DNA of 54,419 nt from the NCBI RefSeq assembly GCF_001611555.1, contig NZ_LSGP01000008.1, positions 1 to 54,419 on the forward strand, given 5' to 3'. The stretch's first letter is position 1. Each line of letters opens with the position of its first letter. This document shows, piece after piece, positions 19,983 through 28,131 of this stretch. The notes under the pieces are model-generated. The model was not told where the DNA came from. It saw only the letters and a program-made list of their open reading frames with translations, and searched no databases. This stretch comes from Anaerosporomusa subterranea (GTDB taxonomy: Bacteria; Bacillota; Negativicutes; Sporomusales; Acetonemataceae). Both the position numbers and the translations under genes were made by a program.

Positions 19983-19991
19983 TAACAAACC

Positions 19992-20035
19992 AAATCCCTC
20001 AGGAATTTTTGAAATTCCTGAGGGATTTTATTTTT
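19992..20035 (+). terminator. Rho-independent terminator of rplM-rpsI
   Basis: A 17-bp inverted repeat (19992-20008 with 20012-20028) with a 3-base loop is followed by a T-rich tail. It lies ten bases after the rpsI stop. Confidence 0.93.
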
Positions 20036-20103
20036 CTAGCAGGAAAGTTTGACCTGTTAGTCTAATATAAGTTCTATCTAGGAGTAAACGGAGGAGAATG
20101 AGA

Positions 20104-20766
20104 ATGAAGAAGTTTGTTGTATTCACGTTGTTGCTATTGCTAGCAACGACCATGGGAACTGCATTTGCTGCGGTGGGGAACAGCCGCTCCGATACAGCTG
20201 CTCTCTATGGAGAGTATCGCATTGTTGTCGATGCAGACAATCAATTGTGGACAAAACTAGATTGGGAACAGTCCGGACACAAATATGCTAAAGAAGCGAC
20301 CTTGTGGCATCAGTTTTGGCGCAATGAGCAAGGATTCCAGATGGTTGCTGCCTATGAAACCGGTAAACCCGATTCCGTTGTCCAGATTCAACGCTTCACA
20401 CCGCAGAGTCCATTTAAACTCAGCGAAGTGAAAACGTTATTTCCAGAAATACATAAGTTGCTCATGTCACCAAAGACAGTAATTTTTGCCACTGATCAAC
20501 AAATTACCAGTCATTTCGTGGAAAGCAAGCCTGAGATCATTCTGGGCGCAGTAATTAAAGAAGCGCCTACAGCAGATCGGCAAGCCTACTACACTCTCGT
20601 ATCCTTCAACGTTGTTCAGGAGGGCCGTGTAGTCAAACATATTGACCAGATTAACGCTGATACGCTGATTCGTGAATTTGTCATGGAACGCGTTTCCAAA
20701 GCTGATGTTGACAATAAACTGCAGGAACGCAGTGGTTGGACCGTCAGCCCAAACCACTTCAAGTAA
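20104..20766 (+). CDS. Exported protein of unknown function
   Basis: The 220-residue product has a clear signal peptide. It starts MKKFVVFTLLLLLATTMG and has a probable AFA cleavage site near residue 22. The mature part is hydrophilic, with no cysteine and no motif I recognise. The ATG at 20104 is eight bases after GAGGAG; the ATG at 20098 is too close to that site. The gene stands alone between the rpsI terminator and a convergent glycosyltransferase gene, and its stop codon begins a long palindrome. It is probably a lineage-specific envelope protein. Confidence 0.8.
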   Translation: MKKFVVFTLLLLLATTMGTAFAAVGNSRSDTAALYGEYRIVVDADNQLWTKLDWEQSGHKYAKEATLWHQFWRNEQGFQMVAAYETGKPDSVVQIQRFTPQSPFKLSEVKTLFPEIHKLLMSPKTVIFATDQQITSHFVESKPEIILGAVIKEAPTADRQAYYTLVSFNVVQEGRVVKHIDQINADTLIREFVMERVSKADVDNKLQERSGWTVSPNHFK

Positions 20767-20824
20767 TGAGAAAACTCAAGGCCCCTGGCGGTATTACCGC
20801 CAGGGGCCTTGAGTTTTCTCATTA
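20764..20824. terminator. 61-base perfect palindrome, bidirectional terminator
   Basis: Bases 20764-20793 and 20795-20824 are exact reverse complements of 30 bases around a single central T. The repeat begins with the TAA of the upstream + strand gene and ends with the TAA of the - strand gene. Each arm carries a GAGTTTTCTC-type T-rich outer part, so it should end transcription from both sides. It is unusually long and exact for a terminator. Confidence 0.9.
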
Positions 20825-21583
20825 CCGGGCTCTAGCTAGGCTCAACGGCTCTGTGCGGGCTTTCTGAGCCGTTGCAGCATCGATGTATCCATTGCGCTGC
20901 ATGGCAGCTAAGACGACCGCCTGGCGGCGTTTAGCCGCATTCCAGTCAACATAAGGAGAATAGATCGAGGGGGCATTAGGCAGTCCGGCAATTAGAGCAG
21001 CTTCTGGTAGAGTGAGTTTATTAGGCGTTTTATTGAAATAGATGACAGACGCTCGTCCAATTCCATAGGCGTTTTCGCCAAAATAAATCGTATTTAGATA
21101 CATCTCTAGAATTTGCAACTTTGAATAGCGCAGCTCGAGATCCAGGGCCAAAGCAACCTCTTCGAGTTTTCGAGCTAGTGTCCGGTCTGGCGACAAAAAT
21201 AGATTTTTCACTAATTGCTGGGTGATGGTGCTGCCACCTTCAACCACTTCACCAAATTGTAGATTAACAAGCGATGCCCGGAAAATTGCGCTCAGGTCAA
21301 TGCCGATATGATTGTGAAATCGGTTGTCTTCAACAGCGATAATGGCTTGCTGCAAAATGAGCGGGATCGAGTCTATATGTACATAGTTCTGTTTGGGAAT
21401 TCTGGAGTTCACGGCAGTCTTTAAAGCTGCAACACGCAATACGCGCTCGCTGACGCTTGGTTCATCCGAGTGGATGGCGAATGTGCGTTCAAGGCGTGAT
21501 TGGAGCAACCGTGGCGCGTCTCCAGCCCACCAGAAGGAAGCAGCAAAAATGAGACCGAGGATAATGACAAATTTAAGACGCAT
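20822..21583 (-). CDS. mtgA: Monofunctional peptidoglycan glycosyltransferase (GT51)
   Basis: The enzyme polymerises lipid II into glycan strands at the outer face of the membrane. The 253-residue protein has one N-terminal membrane anchor (residues 4-20) and a GT51 domain. The catalytic Glu85 lies in IIAVEDNRFHNH, and GGSTITQQLVKNLFL is at 116-130. There is no transpeptidase domain, so it is the monofunctional type rather than a class A penicillin-binding protein; the exact orthology to mtgA is uncertain. The ATG at 21583 follows GGGAGGGG; the longer open frame upstream has no ribosome site. Confidence 0.88.
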   Translation of the reverse strand: MRLKFVIILGLIFAASFWWAGDAPRLLQSRLERTFAIHSDEPSVSERVLRVAALKTAVNSRIPKQNYVHIDSIPLILQQAIIAVEDNRFHNHIGIDLSAIFRASLVNLQFGEVVEGGSTITQQLVKNLFLSPDRTLARKLEEVALALDLELRYSKLQILEMYLNTIYFGENAYGIGRASVIYFNKTPNKLTLPEAALIAGLPNAPSIYSPYVDWNAAKRRQAVVLAAMQRNGYIDAATAQKARTEPLSLARAR

Positions 21584-21726
21584 AAGCCCCTCCCATGGAT
21601 GTTCTTCTATATATTGTAGCGTAATTGTGGTGGTTTGGCTATATGGGCAGTACATAGAGAAAGCCGCAGTCGCATAGTATTAGCAAGAGCGCGCTGAAAA
21701 AGCCGCGAAGTGATAGGGGGACGTGT

Positions 21727-22449
21727 ATGCGAATTCTTTTGCTGAAGCATAAAAACGTTAAATTGATTTTCTTCTGCAGTATATTTGCCATTGTTACTCA
21801 CGTCTTTTCGTCATACTATCCCACTCTGACAAAGGGGAGTATTAATGACGCCGATTTATCTGCATTGAAGGGAGTATGCATTGCGATTGATCCAGGGCAT
21901 GGTGGCATTGATGACGGAGCATCGCGTAATAATGTGATCGAGAAAGACTTGAATTTAACCATTTCATTGAAATTGGCTGATGTCCTGAATGCGGCTGGCG
22001 CTAACGTTGTATTGACAAGAGACAATGATGTCGATTATTATACGAAAGGCAAAGGCGGCAAACGTAATGATTTGCTGAAACGAGTGGAGATCATTCAGAA
22101 TGCGAATCCCCGTTTATATGTCAGCATTCACGCTAATGCAATCGCCGGTTCTAAGTGGTCAGGGTCTCAGGTATTCTTTAGCCCTCATGTTGCGGAAAAT
22201 AGACTATTAGCTGAAACTGTCCAAGAAGCCCTGCGCAATTTCCCCCCCGGAAACCGGCGCCAGGCGAAGCAGGATTTGGATATTTTGGTGTTGAATCGAA
22301 TAGGTATCCCAGGTATACTGATCGAAACAGGCTATATCAGTAATACAAATGAGGCGGCTAAGCTGGTCAACCCTCAATATCAACAGGAAATGGTTGATTT
22401 GATCGCCAGAGCTCTAGCGTATCATTTGAGTAATAATATGGGAAGATAA
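21727..22449 (+). CDS. cwlD: Spore cortex N-acetylmuramoyl-L-alanine amidase
   Basis: CwlD removes peptide side chains so that muramic-delta-lactam can form in the spore cortex, which germination enzymes need. The 240-residue protein has an N-terminal membrane segment (about 12-28) and an amidase_3 domain. Zinc ligands are His58 (DPGHGG), Glu72 and the His of SIHANA; the catalytic Glu is in ILIETGYISN. Its place after truA-rplM-rpsI matches Bacillus. It supports a spore-forming host. Confidence 0.9.
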   Translation: MRILLLKHKNVKLIFFCSIFAIVTHVFSSYYPTLTKGSINDADLSALKGVCIAIDPGHGGIDDGASRNNVIEKDLNLTISLKLADVLNAAGANVVLTRDNDVDYYTKGKGGKRNDLLKRVEIIQNANPRLYVSIHANAIAGSKWSGSQVFFSPHVAENRLLAETVQEALRNFPPGNRRQAKQDLDILVLNRIGIPGILIETGYISNTNEAAKLVNPQYQQEMVDLIARALAYHLSNNMGR

Positions 22450-22472
22450 TCAGACAAAGGCCAAAGGAGTGG

Positions 22473-23345
22473 ATGTATTTGAAGAGTCTGGTTGGTTGCG
22501 CGCTTATGCCGCACCCTCCGATAATGGTGCCAGAAGTCGGCGGGTGTGATACTAAACGCATTTGTTCCACCGTGCGGGCTGCAGAGCAGGTTGCGCAAAC
22601 TCTCGTTGAGCGCGGCTCTGAGACCGTCATTTTAATAACTCCGCATGGCCCCGTTTTCGAGGACGCTGTTAGCATCAGTGTCTATCCGCGCTTACGAGGC
22701 AGTTTGGCAGCATTCGGCGCGCCGGATGTTTCTGTAGCCTTTGAGACGGACGGGCTGTTGGTGCGGCATATCGTTCGCAGGGCCGAACGCCTAGGCATTA
22801 ATTATATTGAACTGACCGATGATGTGGCGAAAAGTCGTCGTCTGCCGCTAGAACTGGACCACGGCGCTGTCGTACCGCTCTATTTCCTGCACAAAGCGGG
22901 TTTTAAGGGGCAATTAGTTCATCTTTCGATTGGTATGTTGCCTTATGAAGAAATGTATACGTTTGGTAAGGCTGTACAAGGGGCTCTCGGAATGCTAGAT
23001 CGAAGAACAGCGGTAATTGCTTCTGGCGACTTATCGCATAGGCTAGTACCAGACGCACCGGCGGGGTATAGCCCAAGCGCGGCTGAATTTGACAGACAGG
23101 TAATGGATGCTGTTGCCAATATGAACGTTAAAGCATTATTGACAATGGATAAGAACTTAATTGAAGAGGCCGGAGAATGCGGGTTGCGCTCCATTTTTTT
23201 TCTGTTTGGCGTTCTTGGTGGCCTGGAGGCGCAAGCCAATGTCCTCTCCTATGAAGGACCATTCGGTGTAGGCTATGGTGTTGCTTTACTTACCCCCCTG
23301 CAGGCAAAGGAGAAGTCTAAGACAAGGGCGGCGCGTCATGGATAG
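22473..23345 (+). CDS. amrB: AmmeMemoRadiSam system protein B (MEMO/LigB-like)
   Basis: This 290-residue protein belongs to the MEMO branch of class III extradiol dioxygenases. The His-containing segments MPHPPIMVPEVGG (His14), ITPHGPVF (His58) and ELDHGAVVPLYF line the expected metal site, and ASGDLSHRL is also conserved. Its substrate is not established. The ATG at 22473 is only three bases from AAAGGAG; a TTG at 22479 giving MKSLVGCALMPHPP may be the true start. It is 23 bases after cwlD and overlaps the AMMECR1 gene. Confidence 0.88.
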   Translation: MYLKSLVGCALMPHPPIMVPEVGGCDTKRICSTVRAAEQVAQTLVERGSETVILITPHGPVFEDAVSISVYPRLRGSLAAFGAPDVSVAFETDGLLVRHIVRRAERLGINYIELTDDVAKSRRLPLELDHGAVVPLYFLHKAGFKGQLVHLSIGMLPYEEMYTFGKAVQGALGMLDRRTAVIASGDLSHRLVPDAPAGYSPSAAEFDRQVMDAVANMNVKALLTMDKNLIEEAGECGLRSIFFLFGVLGGLEAQANVLSYEGPFGVGYGVALLTPLQAKEKSKTRAARHG

Positions 23346-23847
23346 TTCAGCAGTAAAATTGGCTAGGCAAAGTATAGACCACTTTCTAAACTACGGCACG
23401 CAATTGCCGACACCGAGCAACATTCCTGCTGAACTCTGCGGTCAGGCAGGGGTATTTGTATCCTTAAAGAAAGACGGCGAATTGCGTGGCTGTATTGGAA
23501 CATTTGCGCCAACCCGTGAGTCTATTGCGGCTGAGATTATTGCAAATGCAATCAGCGCTGGAACGGAAGACCCGCGGTTTTGGCCAGTGACTACAGACGA
23601 ACTGCCTGACTTGACAGTATCTGTAGATATCCTTTCGGCCCCTGAAAGGGTAGAAAGCTTGGCAGTACTTGATCCAAAGCGCTATGGAGTTATTGTAAAG
23701 CGAGGACGCCGCAGTGGCCTCTTGTTACCTGATCTTGACGGGGTCGACACAGTTGAAGAACAGATTTCCATCGCCATGAATAAAGCGGGAATTGATCCGC
23801 ACGAAGAGATCGAGTTATACCGATTCTCGGTTACTCGTCATACCTGA
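23338..23847 (+). CDS. amrA: AmmeMemoRadiSam system protein A (AMMECR1 domain)
   Basis: The 169-residue protein is an AMMECR1-domain protein with the family signature LRGCIG at residues 49-54 and the downstream segments AISAGTEDPRFWPVT and LTVSVDILS. The Cys in LRGCIG is highly conserved, but the activity is unknown. The ATG at 23338 overlaps the end of the MEMO gene by 8 bases. The stop is one base before the radical SAM gene. Confidence 0.9.
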   Translation: MDSSAVKLARQSIDHFLNYGTQLPTPSNIPAELCGQAGVFVSLKKDGELRGCIGTFAPTRESIAAEIIANAISAGTEDPRFWPVTTDELPDLTVSVDILSAPERVESLAVLDPKRYGVIVKRGRRSGLLLPDLDGVDTVEEQISIAMNKAGIDPHEEIELYRFSVTRHT

Positions 23848-23848
23848 T

Positions 23849-24838
23849 ATGAAAGCTGCAGAATACTTCAGCATAGAAGGCGACGGTGTGCGCTGCTGTT
23901 TATGTCCGCACAACTGTCTGATCAGATCGGATAAAACAGGCTTCTGCCGGACGCGTGTCAATCGTAATGGCAGTCTATATATCACAAACTATGGAGCATG
24001 CACTGCATCGGCTATTGATCCGATTGAAAAGAAACCGCTTTATCACTTCTATCCTGGCGCAGATATCTTATCGCTTGGGTCATGGGGCTGTAACTTCAAC
24101 TGCCGCTTTTGTCAGAATTGGCACCTTACGCAAACAAATGTAGAGCCCACGGATCTCTCGCCCCAAGAGTCTGTGAATTTAGCCATATCTGCAGGGAAAA
24201 CCAATATTGGTATCGCTTACACCTACTCTGAACCCGGAGTCTGGTTTGAGTACGTTCGCGATGCAGCGATTGTCGCTAGAAGCGCCGGATTGGCAAATGT
24301 CGTAGTCACAAATGGTTACATTAATCCCAAACCTCTAGCCGAGTTGCTAACATGCACTGATGCCATGAATATTGATGTTAAGGCTTTTACTGAGGATTTT
24401 TATAAAACCGTCTGTTCTGGTGAACTGCACCAAGTGATGAGCACAGTCGAGTCTGCCGTCCAAGCCTGCCATGTTGAAGTCACTACCTTGGTGATTCCAG
24501 GGATGAATGACTCAATGAATGAAATTAGCGCTCTGGCCAAATGGCTGGCAACACTCAGCCCAGACATCCCCTTGCATCTTTCACGTTATTTTCCAAACTA
24601 TCAAATGAACCTACCGGCAACGCCGCTTACCACCTTGCAGCAGGCCTGGCAAACAGCGCGAGAATATCTCCACTATGTCTACATAGGAAATATTGGCCCA
24701 ACTGGCACCAATACCGATTGTCCGGGGTGTGGTGCTTTGTTAATTGAGCGGTGCCAACGAAAGAGCTGGTTAACTAAGGACAAGCTATGTCCGGAATGCG
24801 GACAACGGATACCGATTATTGGCCAGATTATGTACTAA
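23849..24838 (+). CDS. amrS: AmmeMemoRadiSam system radical SAM enzyme
   Basis: This 329-residue enzyme should cleave S-adenosylmethionine with a 4Fe-4S cluster held by Cys81, Cys85 and Cys88 (CNFNCRFCQN). An N-terminal cysteine cluster (Cys16, 17, 19, 23, 33) precedes the core. A second four-cysteine ribbon (CPGC and CPEC) closes the C-terminus and may bind another cluster or zinc. The family is related to pyruvate-formate-lyase activases, but the target is unknown. The start lies one base beyond the AMMECR1 stop, so the three genes are one operon. Confidence 0.92.
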   Translation: MKAAEYFSIEGDGVRCCLCPHNCLIRSDKTGFCRTRVNRNGSLYITNYGACTASAIDPIEKKPLYHFYPGADILSLGSWGCNFNCRFCQNWHLTQTNVEPTDLSPQESVNLAISAGKTNIGIAYTYSEPGVWFEYVRDAAIVARSAGLANVVVTNGYINPKPLAELLTCTDAMNIDVKAFTEDFYKTVCSGELHQVMSTVESAVQACHVEVTTLVIPGMNDSMNEISALAKWLATLSPDIPLHLSRYFPNYQMNLPATPLTTLQQAWQTAREYLHYVYIGNIGPTGTNTDCPGCGALLIERCQRKSWLTKDKLCPECGQRIPIIGQIMY

Positions 24839-24871
24839 TATAATTAAGTATACAAAATCCTAAAAAATATA

Positions 24872-24901
24872 TTGCATTTTTATGCATTGATGACGTATAA
24901 T
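24872..24901 (+). promoter_or_regulatory. Promoter of the arginine operon with ARG box
   Basis: A -35 TTGCAT (24872-24877) and a perfect -10 TATAAT (24896-24901) are 18 bases apart. The symmetrical sequence TGCAT-TTTT-ATGCA at 24873-24886 fits the ArgR operator pattern of TGMAT, four A/T bases, then ATKCA. It covers the -35 and part of the spacer, so ArgR with arginine would block polymerase. Confidence 0.85.
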
Positions 24902-24929
24902 TATTACAGTGATAGAGGGGGAAGGCTAT

Positions 24930-25964
24930 ATGAAAATCAGCATTTGTGGTGCAACAGGCTATACCGGAGAAGAACTATTGCGAATTTTAGCTAGTCATCC
25001 GCAGGCAGAAGTTGTTCATATCACATCCGAGAATCAAACAGGCGCCGACATTAACAGCGTTTATCCGCATTTTGGCCACATTTATCATCAGACGCTGACA
25101 AGCATGGAACAGCTTGATGTCGTAGCTAAGGATAGTGATGTTGTCTTTATAGCCTTACCGCATGGGCATGCAATGGATGCGGTAAAAACGATCACTGGAC
25201 ATGGGAAAAAGGTCATCGATCTAGGGGCTGATTATCGGTTTGCCGATACATCGGTATATGAAAAGTGGTATAAAGTACCCCATACCCATAAAGACGCTAA
25301 CGCAGTTTACGGTTTGACCGAATTATTTCGAGAAAAAGTCAAACATGCAAAAATTCTTGCCAATCCAGGCTGTTATACCACTGCCAGCATTTTGGCGCTG
25401 ACGCCGCTCGTTAAAAACGGATTGGTGGCTACAGACAGTATTATTGTTGATGCTAAGTCTGGCATCTCAGGCGCAGGCAGAGGCTTGAATCAAACGTATC
25501 ACTATGCAGAAGCGACAGAAAATCTAAAAGCCTATAATATTGGCGGACATCGCCATACGCCAGAAATAGAGCAAGCGCTTTCTGAGTTCGCGTCTAATGA
25601 GGTGGTTATTAACTTTACTCCCCACCTGATTCCGATGGTCCGGGGAATCTTAGCAACTTGTTATGCAAATCTCAAACCAGGGGTCAGCGCTGAACAAGTG
25701 GACGACGCGTTTGTTTCCCATTATGATAGCGAATACTTTATCCGACTGCTTGGCAGAGGCGGATATCCTGCAACAAAAAATACACGAGGTTCGAATTTCT
25801 GCGATATCGGCTGGCATGTTGACAAACGCACCGGTCGCGTAATCGTAGTTAGCGCCCTTGATAACTTAGTAAAAGGGGCTGCCGGTCAAGCTGTGCAGAA
25901 CATGAATGTCATGTTTGGAATGGATGAACTCACTGGTTTGACGCAAGTCCCGCTGTATTTGTAA
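24930..25964 (+). CDS. argC: N-acetyl-gamma-glutamyl-phosphate reductase
   Basis: The enzyme carries out the third step of arginine synthesis, using NADPH. The 344-residue protein has the nucleotide-binding GATGYTGEE (7-15) and the catalytic Cys148 in ANPGCYTT. I chose the ATG at 24930, ten bases after the AGGGGGAAG site; a GTG at 24909 is in frame but precedes that site. It is the first gene of the argCJBDFGH operon. Confidence 0.97.
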   Translation: MKISICGATGYTGEELLRILASHPQAEVVHITSENQTGADINSVYPHFGHIYHQTLTSMEQLDVVAKDSDVVFIALPHGHAMDAVKTITGHGKKVIDLGADYRFADTSVYEKWYKVPHTHKDANAVYGLTELFREKVKHAKILANPGCYTTASILALTPLVKNGLVATDSIIVDAKSGISGAGRGLNQTYHYAEATENLKAYNIGGHRHTPEIEQALSEFASNEVVINFTPHLIPMVRGILATCYANLKPGVSAEQVDDAFVSHYDSEYFIRLLGRGGYPATKNTRGSNFCDIGWHVDKRTGRVIVVSALDNLVKGAAGQAVQNMNVMFGMDELTGLTQVPLYL

Positions 25965-25989
25965 TAACTTGAGTGGAGAGTGAAGACTG

Positions 25990-27195
25990 ATGAAAAAGAT
26001 CGAGGGCGGCATTACGGCACCTCAGGGCTTTGTGGCCGCAGGCGTAAAGTCTGGCATTAAGAAGAGCGGCAAGGAAGACGTTGCACTGATTGTTAGTCAA
26101 GTTCCTGCAGCTGCGGCAGCTGTATTTACACAAAATAAAATGGCGGCAGCGCCTGTACTTATTTCCCGGGAAAACGCAGCCAAAGGAAAACTTCGCGCTA
26201 TTGTGGTAAATTCCGGCTGCGCCAATGCCTGCACTGGTGAACGAGGGCTGATTGACGCTCGTTTGATGGTGACTACAACCGCAAATTTGCTGGGGATAGC
26301 AGAAGATGAAGTGCTGGTTTCGTCAACTGGCGTTATTGGTGTTACTTTGCCAATGGATAAAGTGCTGCCAGGCATTGAAGCTGCTGCGGCCGGTTTGTCA
26401 GTTAACGGTCATGAACAGGCATTGCACGCCATTATGACAACAGATACATTTCCCAAGGTTTGCGCCTATGAACTGACATTAGGTGACACCACAGTAAAAA
26501 TAGGCGGCGTTGCAAAAGGCGCTGGCATGATTCATCCGAATATGGCGACTATGCTTTCGTATGTCACAACAGATGCAGCAATAACAGCTCCGGTTCTGCA
26601 ACAGGCGCTCAATGCTGCTGTAAACAAATCCTTCAACATGATTACGATTGACGGCGACACCAGCACAAATGATACCCTGGCTGTATTGGCAAACGGGTTG
26701 GCTAAGAACTCACTCATCGACAACGTCTCACATCCGGACTACGCAGCCTTCTGTGAGGCGCTGACAAATGTATTAATCGAACTTGCCAAGTTGGTTGTTC
26801 GTGACGGCGAAGGGGCGACAAAGTTCTTAGAGGTCAACGTCAGCGGCGCTGCCAGTCAAGAGGATGCAAAAACTGCCGCCATGGCTGTTGCCAAATCACC
26901 GCTTGTAAAGACGGCGTTCTTTGGTGAAGACCCGAACTGGGGCAGAATTCTTTGCGCTGTCGGCTACTCTGGCGCGCAAGCAGACCCTGCGAGAACATCA
27001 TTACGCATCGGCGGCATTCCGGTTGTGTCCGCCGGACTAGGCGTCAAACCTGATCTGGAGGCGTTACGGACGGCGATGTCGGCAAGCGATATTGTTGTTG
27101 AAATTGAACTCGGCATTGGCGATTATGCCGCCACTGTCTGGACTTGTGATTTTTCATACGATTATGTAAAAATTAACGCCGAGTACCATACCTGA
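25990..27195 (+). CDS. argJ: Glutamate N-acetyltransferase, ArgJ
   Basis: ArgJ recycles the acetyl group from acetylornithine to glutamate and in many species also makes acetylglutamate from acetyl-CoA. The 401-residue precursor cleaves itself between Ala186 and Thr187 in HPNMATML; the new N-terminal threonine is the nucleophile. The N-terminal SGCANACTG and C-terminal EDPNWGRI segments are conserved. Because argJ is present, the operon uses the cyclic pathway and needs no argE; no argA is seen here. Confidence 0.97.
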   Translation: MKKIEGGITAPQGFVAAGVKSGIKKSGKEDVALIVSQVPAAAAAVFTQNKMAAAPVLISRENAAKGKLRAIVVNSGCANACTGERGLIDARLMVTTTANLLGIAEDEVLVSSTGVIGVTLPMDKVLPGIEAAAAGLSVNGHEQALHAIMTTDTFPKVCAYELTLGDTTVKIGGVAKGAGMIHPNMATMLSYVTTDAAITAPVLQQALNAAVNKSFNMITIDGDTSTNDTLAVLANGLAKNSLIDNVSHPDYAAFCEALTNVLIELAKLVVRDGEGATKFLEVNVSGAASQEDAKTAAMAVAKSPLVKTAFFGEDPNWGRILCAVGYSGAQADPARTSLRIGGIPVVSAGLGVKPDLEALRTAMSASDIVVEIELGIGDYAATVWTCDFSYDYVKINAEYHT

Positions 27196-27225
27196 GTGTT
27201 GGAAGAGAAGGGAGAGTTACAAACG

Positions 27226-28131
27226 ATGAGTATCAGCAACATGGAAAAGGTGGCAGTATTGACTGAAGCTTTGCCATATATGCAAGAGTTTTTTGGCAAG
27301 ACCATTGTCATCAAGTATGGCGGCAATGCGATGATTAATGCCGAACTAAAACAGAAAGTTGTTCAGGACATTATCTTCATGAAGTACGCAGGCATGAAGC
27401 CAGTCGTGGTTCATGGCGGCGGGCCAGAAATCACCGCTGCGTTAAAACAGATGGGAAAACAGTCATCATTTGTCGGCGGACTGCGCGTTACTGATGCCGA
27501 GACCATGGAAGTGGCTGAGATGGTGTTAGCCGGGAAAATCAACACGGAAATCGTTAATCTGCTCAATCGCTCAGGCGTCAAAGCAGTTGGTTTAAATGGT
27601 AAAGATGCTAATCTTACGTTAGCCAAGAAACATTTAGCGCAAGTAGTTGAGAACAGTCAATTAAAAGAAGTCGATATCGGCTTTGTCGGCGATGTGGAAC
27701 GCATTAACCCCGAAATTATCAATATGTTATTAGACAATGACTACATACCGGTCATCGCTCCCACCGGAGTTGACGCAGTTGGAAATAGCTACAATATTAA
27801 TGCCGACTATGTTGCCGGGGAGATAGCTGCAGCCCTTGGCGCGGAGAAACTACTGCTTTTGACTGATGTGGAAGGCCTGTATCGCGATTTCAAGAACAGG
27901 GCAGGCTTTGTTTCTACACTGACTTTCGCTGAAGCAACCACGATGATTGCGAAGGGTTTACTCGACGGTGGCATGATTCCTAAGATCGAGTCGTGCGTCC
28001 GAGCCTTGGCTGGCGGCGCGGCAAAAGCCCATATCATCGACGGCCGCTTGCCGCATTCACTGCTGTTAGAGGTGTTTACTACTGAAGGTATCGGCACTGA
28101 AGTGGTAAAAAAAGGAAGTGAGACGTTGTGA
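27226..28131 (+). CDS. argB: Acetylglutamate kinase
   Basis: The kinase phosphorylates N-acetylglutamate, usually the arginine-inhibited step in cyclic pathways. The 301-residue protein starts MSISNMEKVAVLTEALPYM, with the N-terminal helix typical of arginine-sensitive hexameric enzymes. It has KYGGNAM, VHGGGPEI and the C-terminal DGGMIPKI. The ATG at 27226 follows AAGGGAG; a GTG at 27196 touching the argJ stop is in frame but less likely. Confidence 0.95.
   Translation: MSISNMEKVAVLTEALPYMQEFFGKTIVIKYGGNAMINAELKQKVVQDIIFMKYAGMKPVVVHGGGPEITAALKQMGKQSSFVGGLRVTDAETMEVAEMVLAGKINTEIVNLLNRSGVKAVGLNGKDANLTLAKKHLAQVVENSQLKEVDIGFVGDVERINPEIINMLLDNDYIPVIAPTGVDAVGNSYNINADYVAGEIAAALGAEKLLLLTDVEGLYRDFKNRAGFVSTLTFAEATTMIAKGLLDGGMIPKIESCVRALAGGAAKAHIIDGRLPHSLLLEVFTTEGIGTEVVKKGSETL

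Noticed and set aside
20822-21583. Degraded class A penicillin-binding protein
   Set aside because: The glycosyltransferase domain is complete and ends naturally at a terminator, so a monofunctional enzyme explains it better than a truncated bifunctional one.
21661-21726. Possible sporulation sigma-G promoter before cwlD (CATAGTA at 21673)
   Set aside because: The -10-like box is close to the sigma-G pattern, but I could not find a good -35 partner at the right distance.
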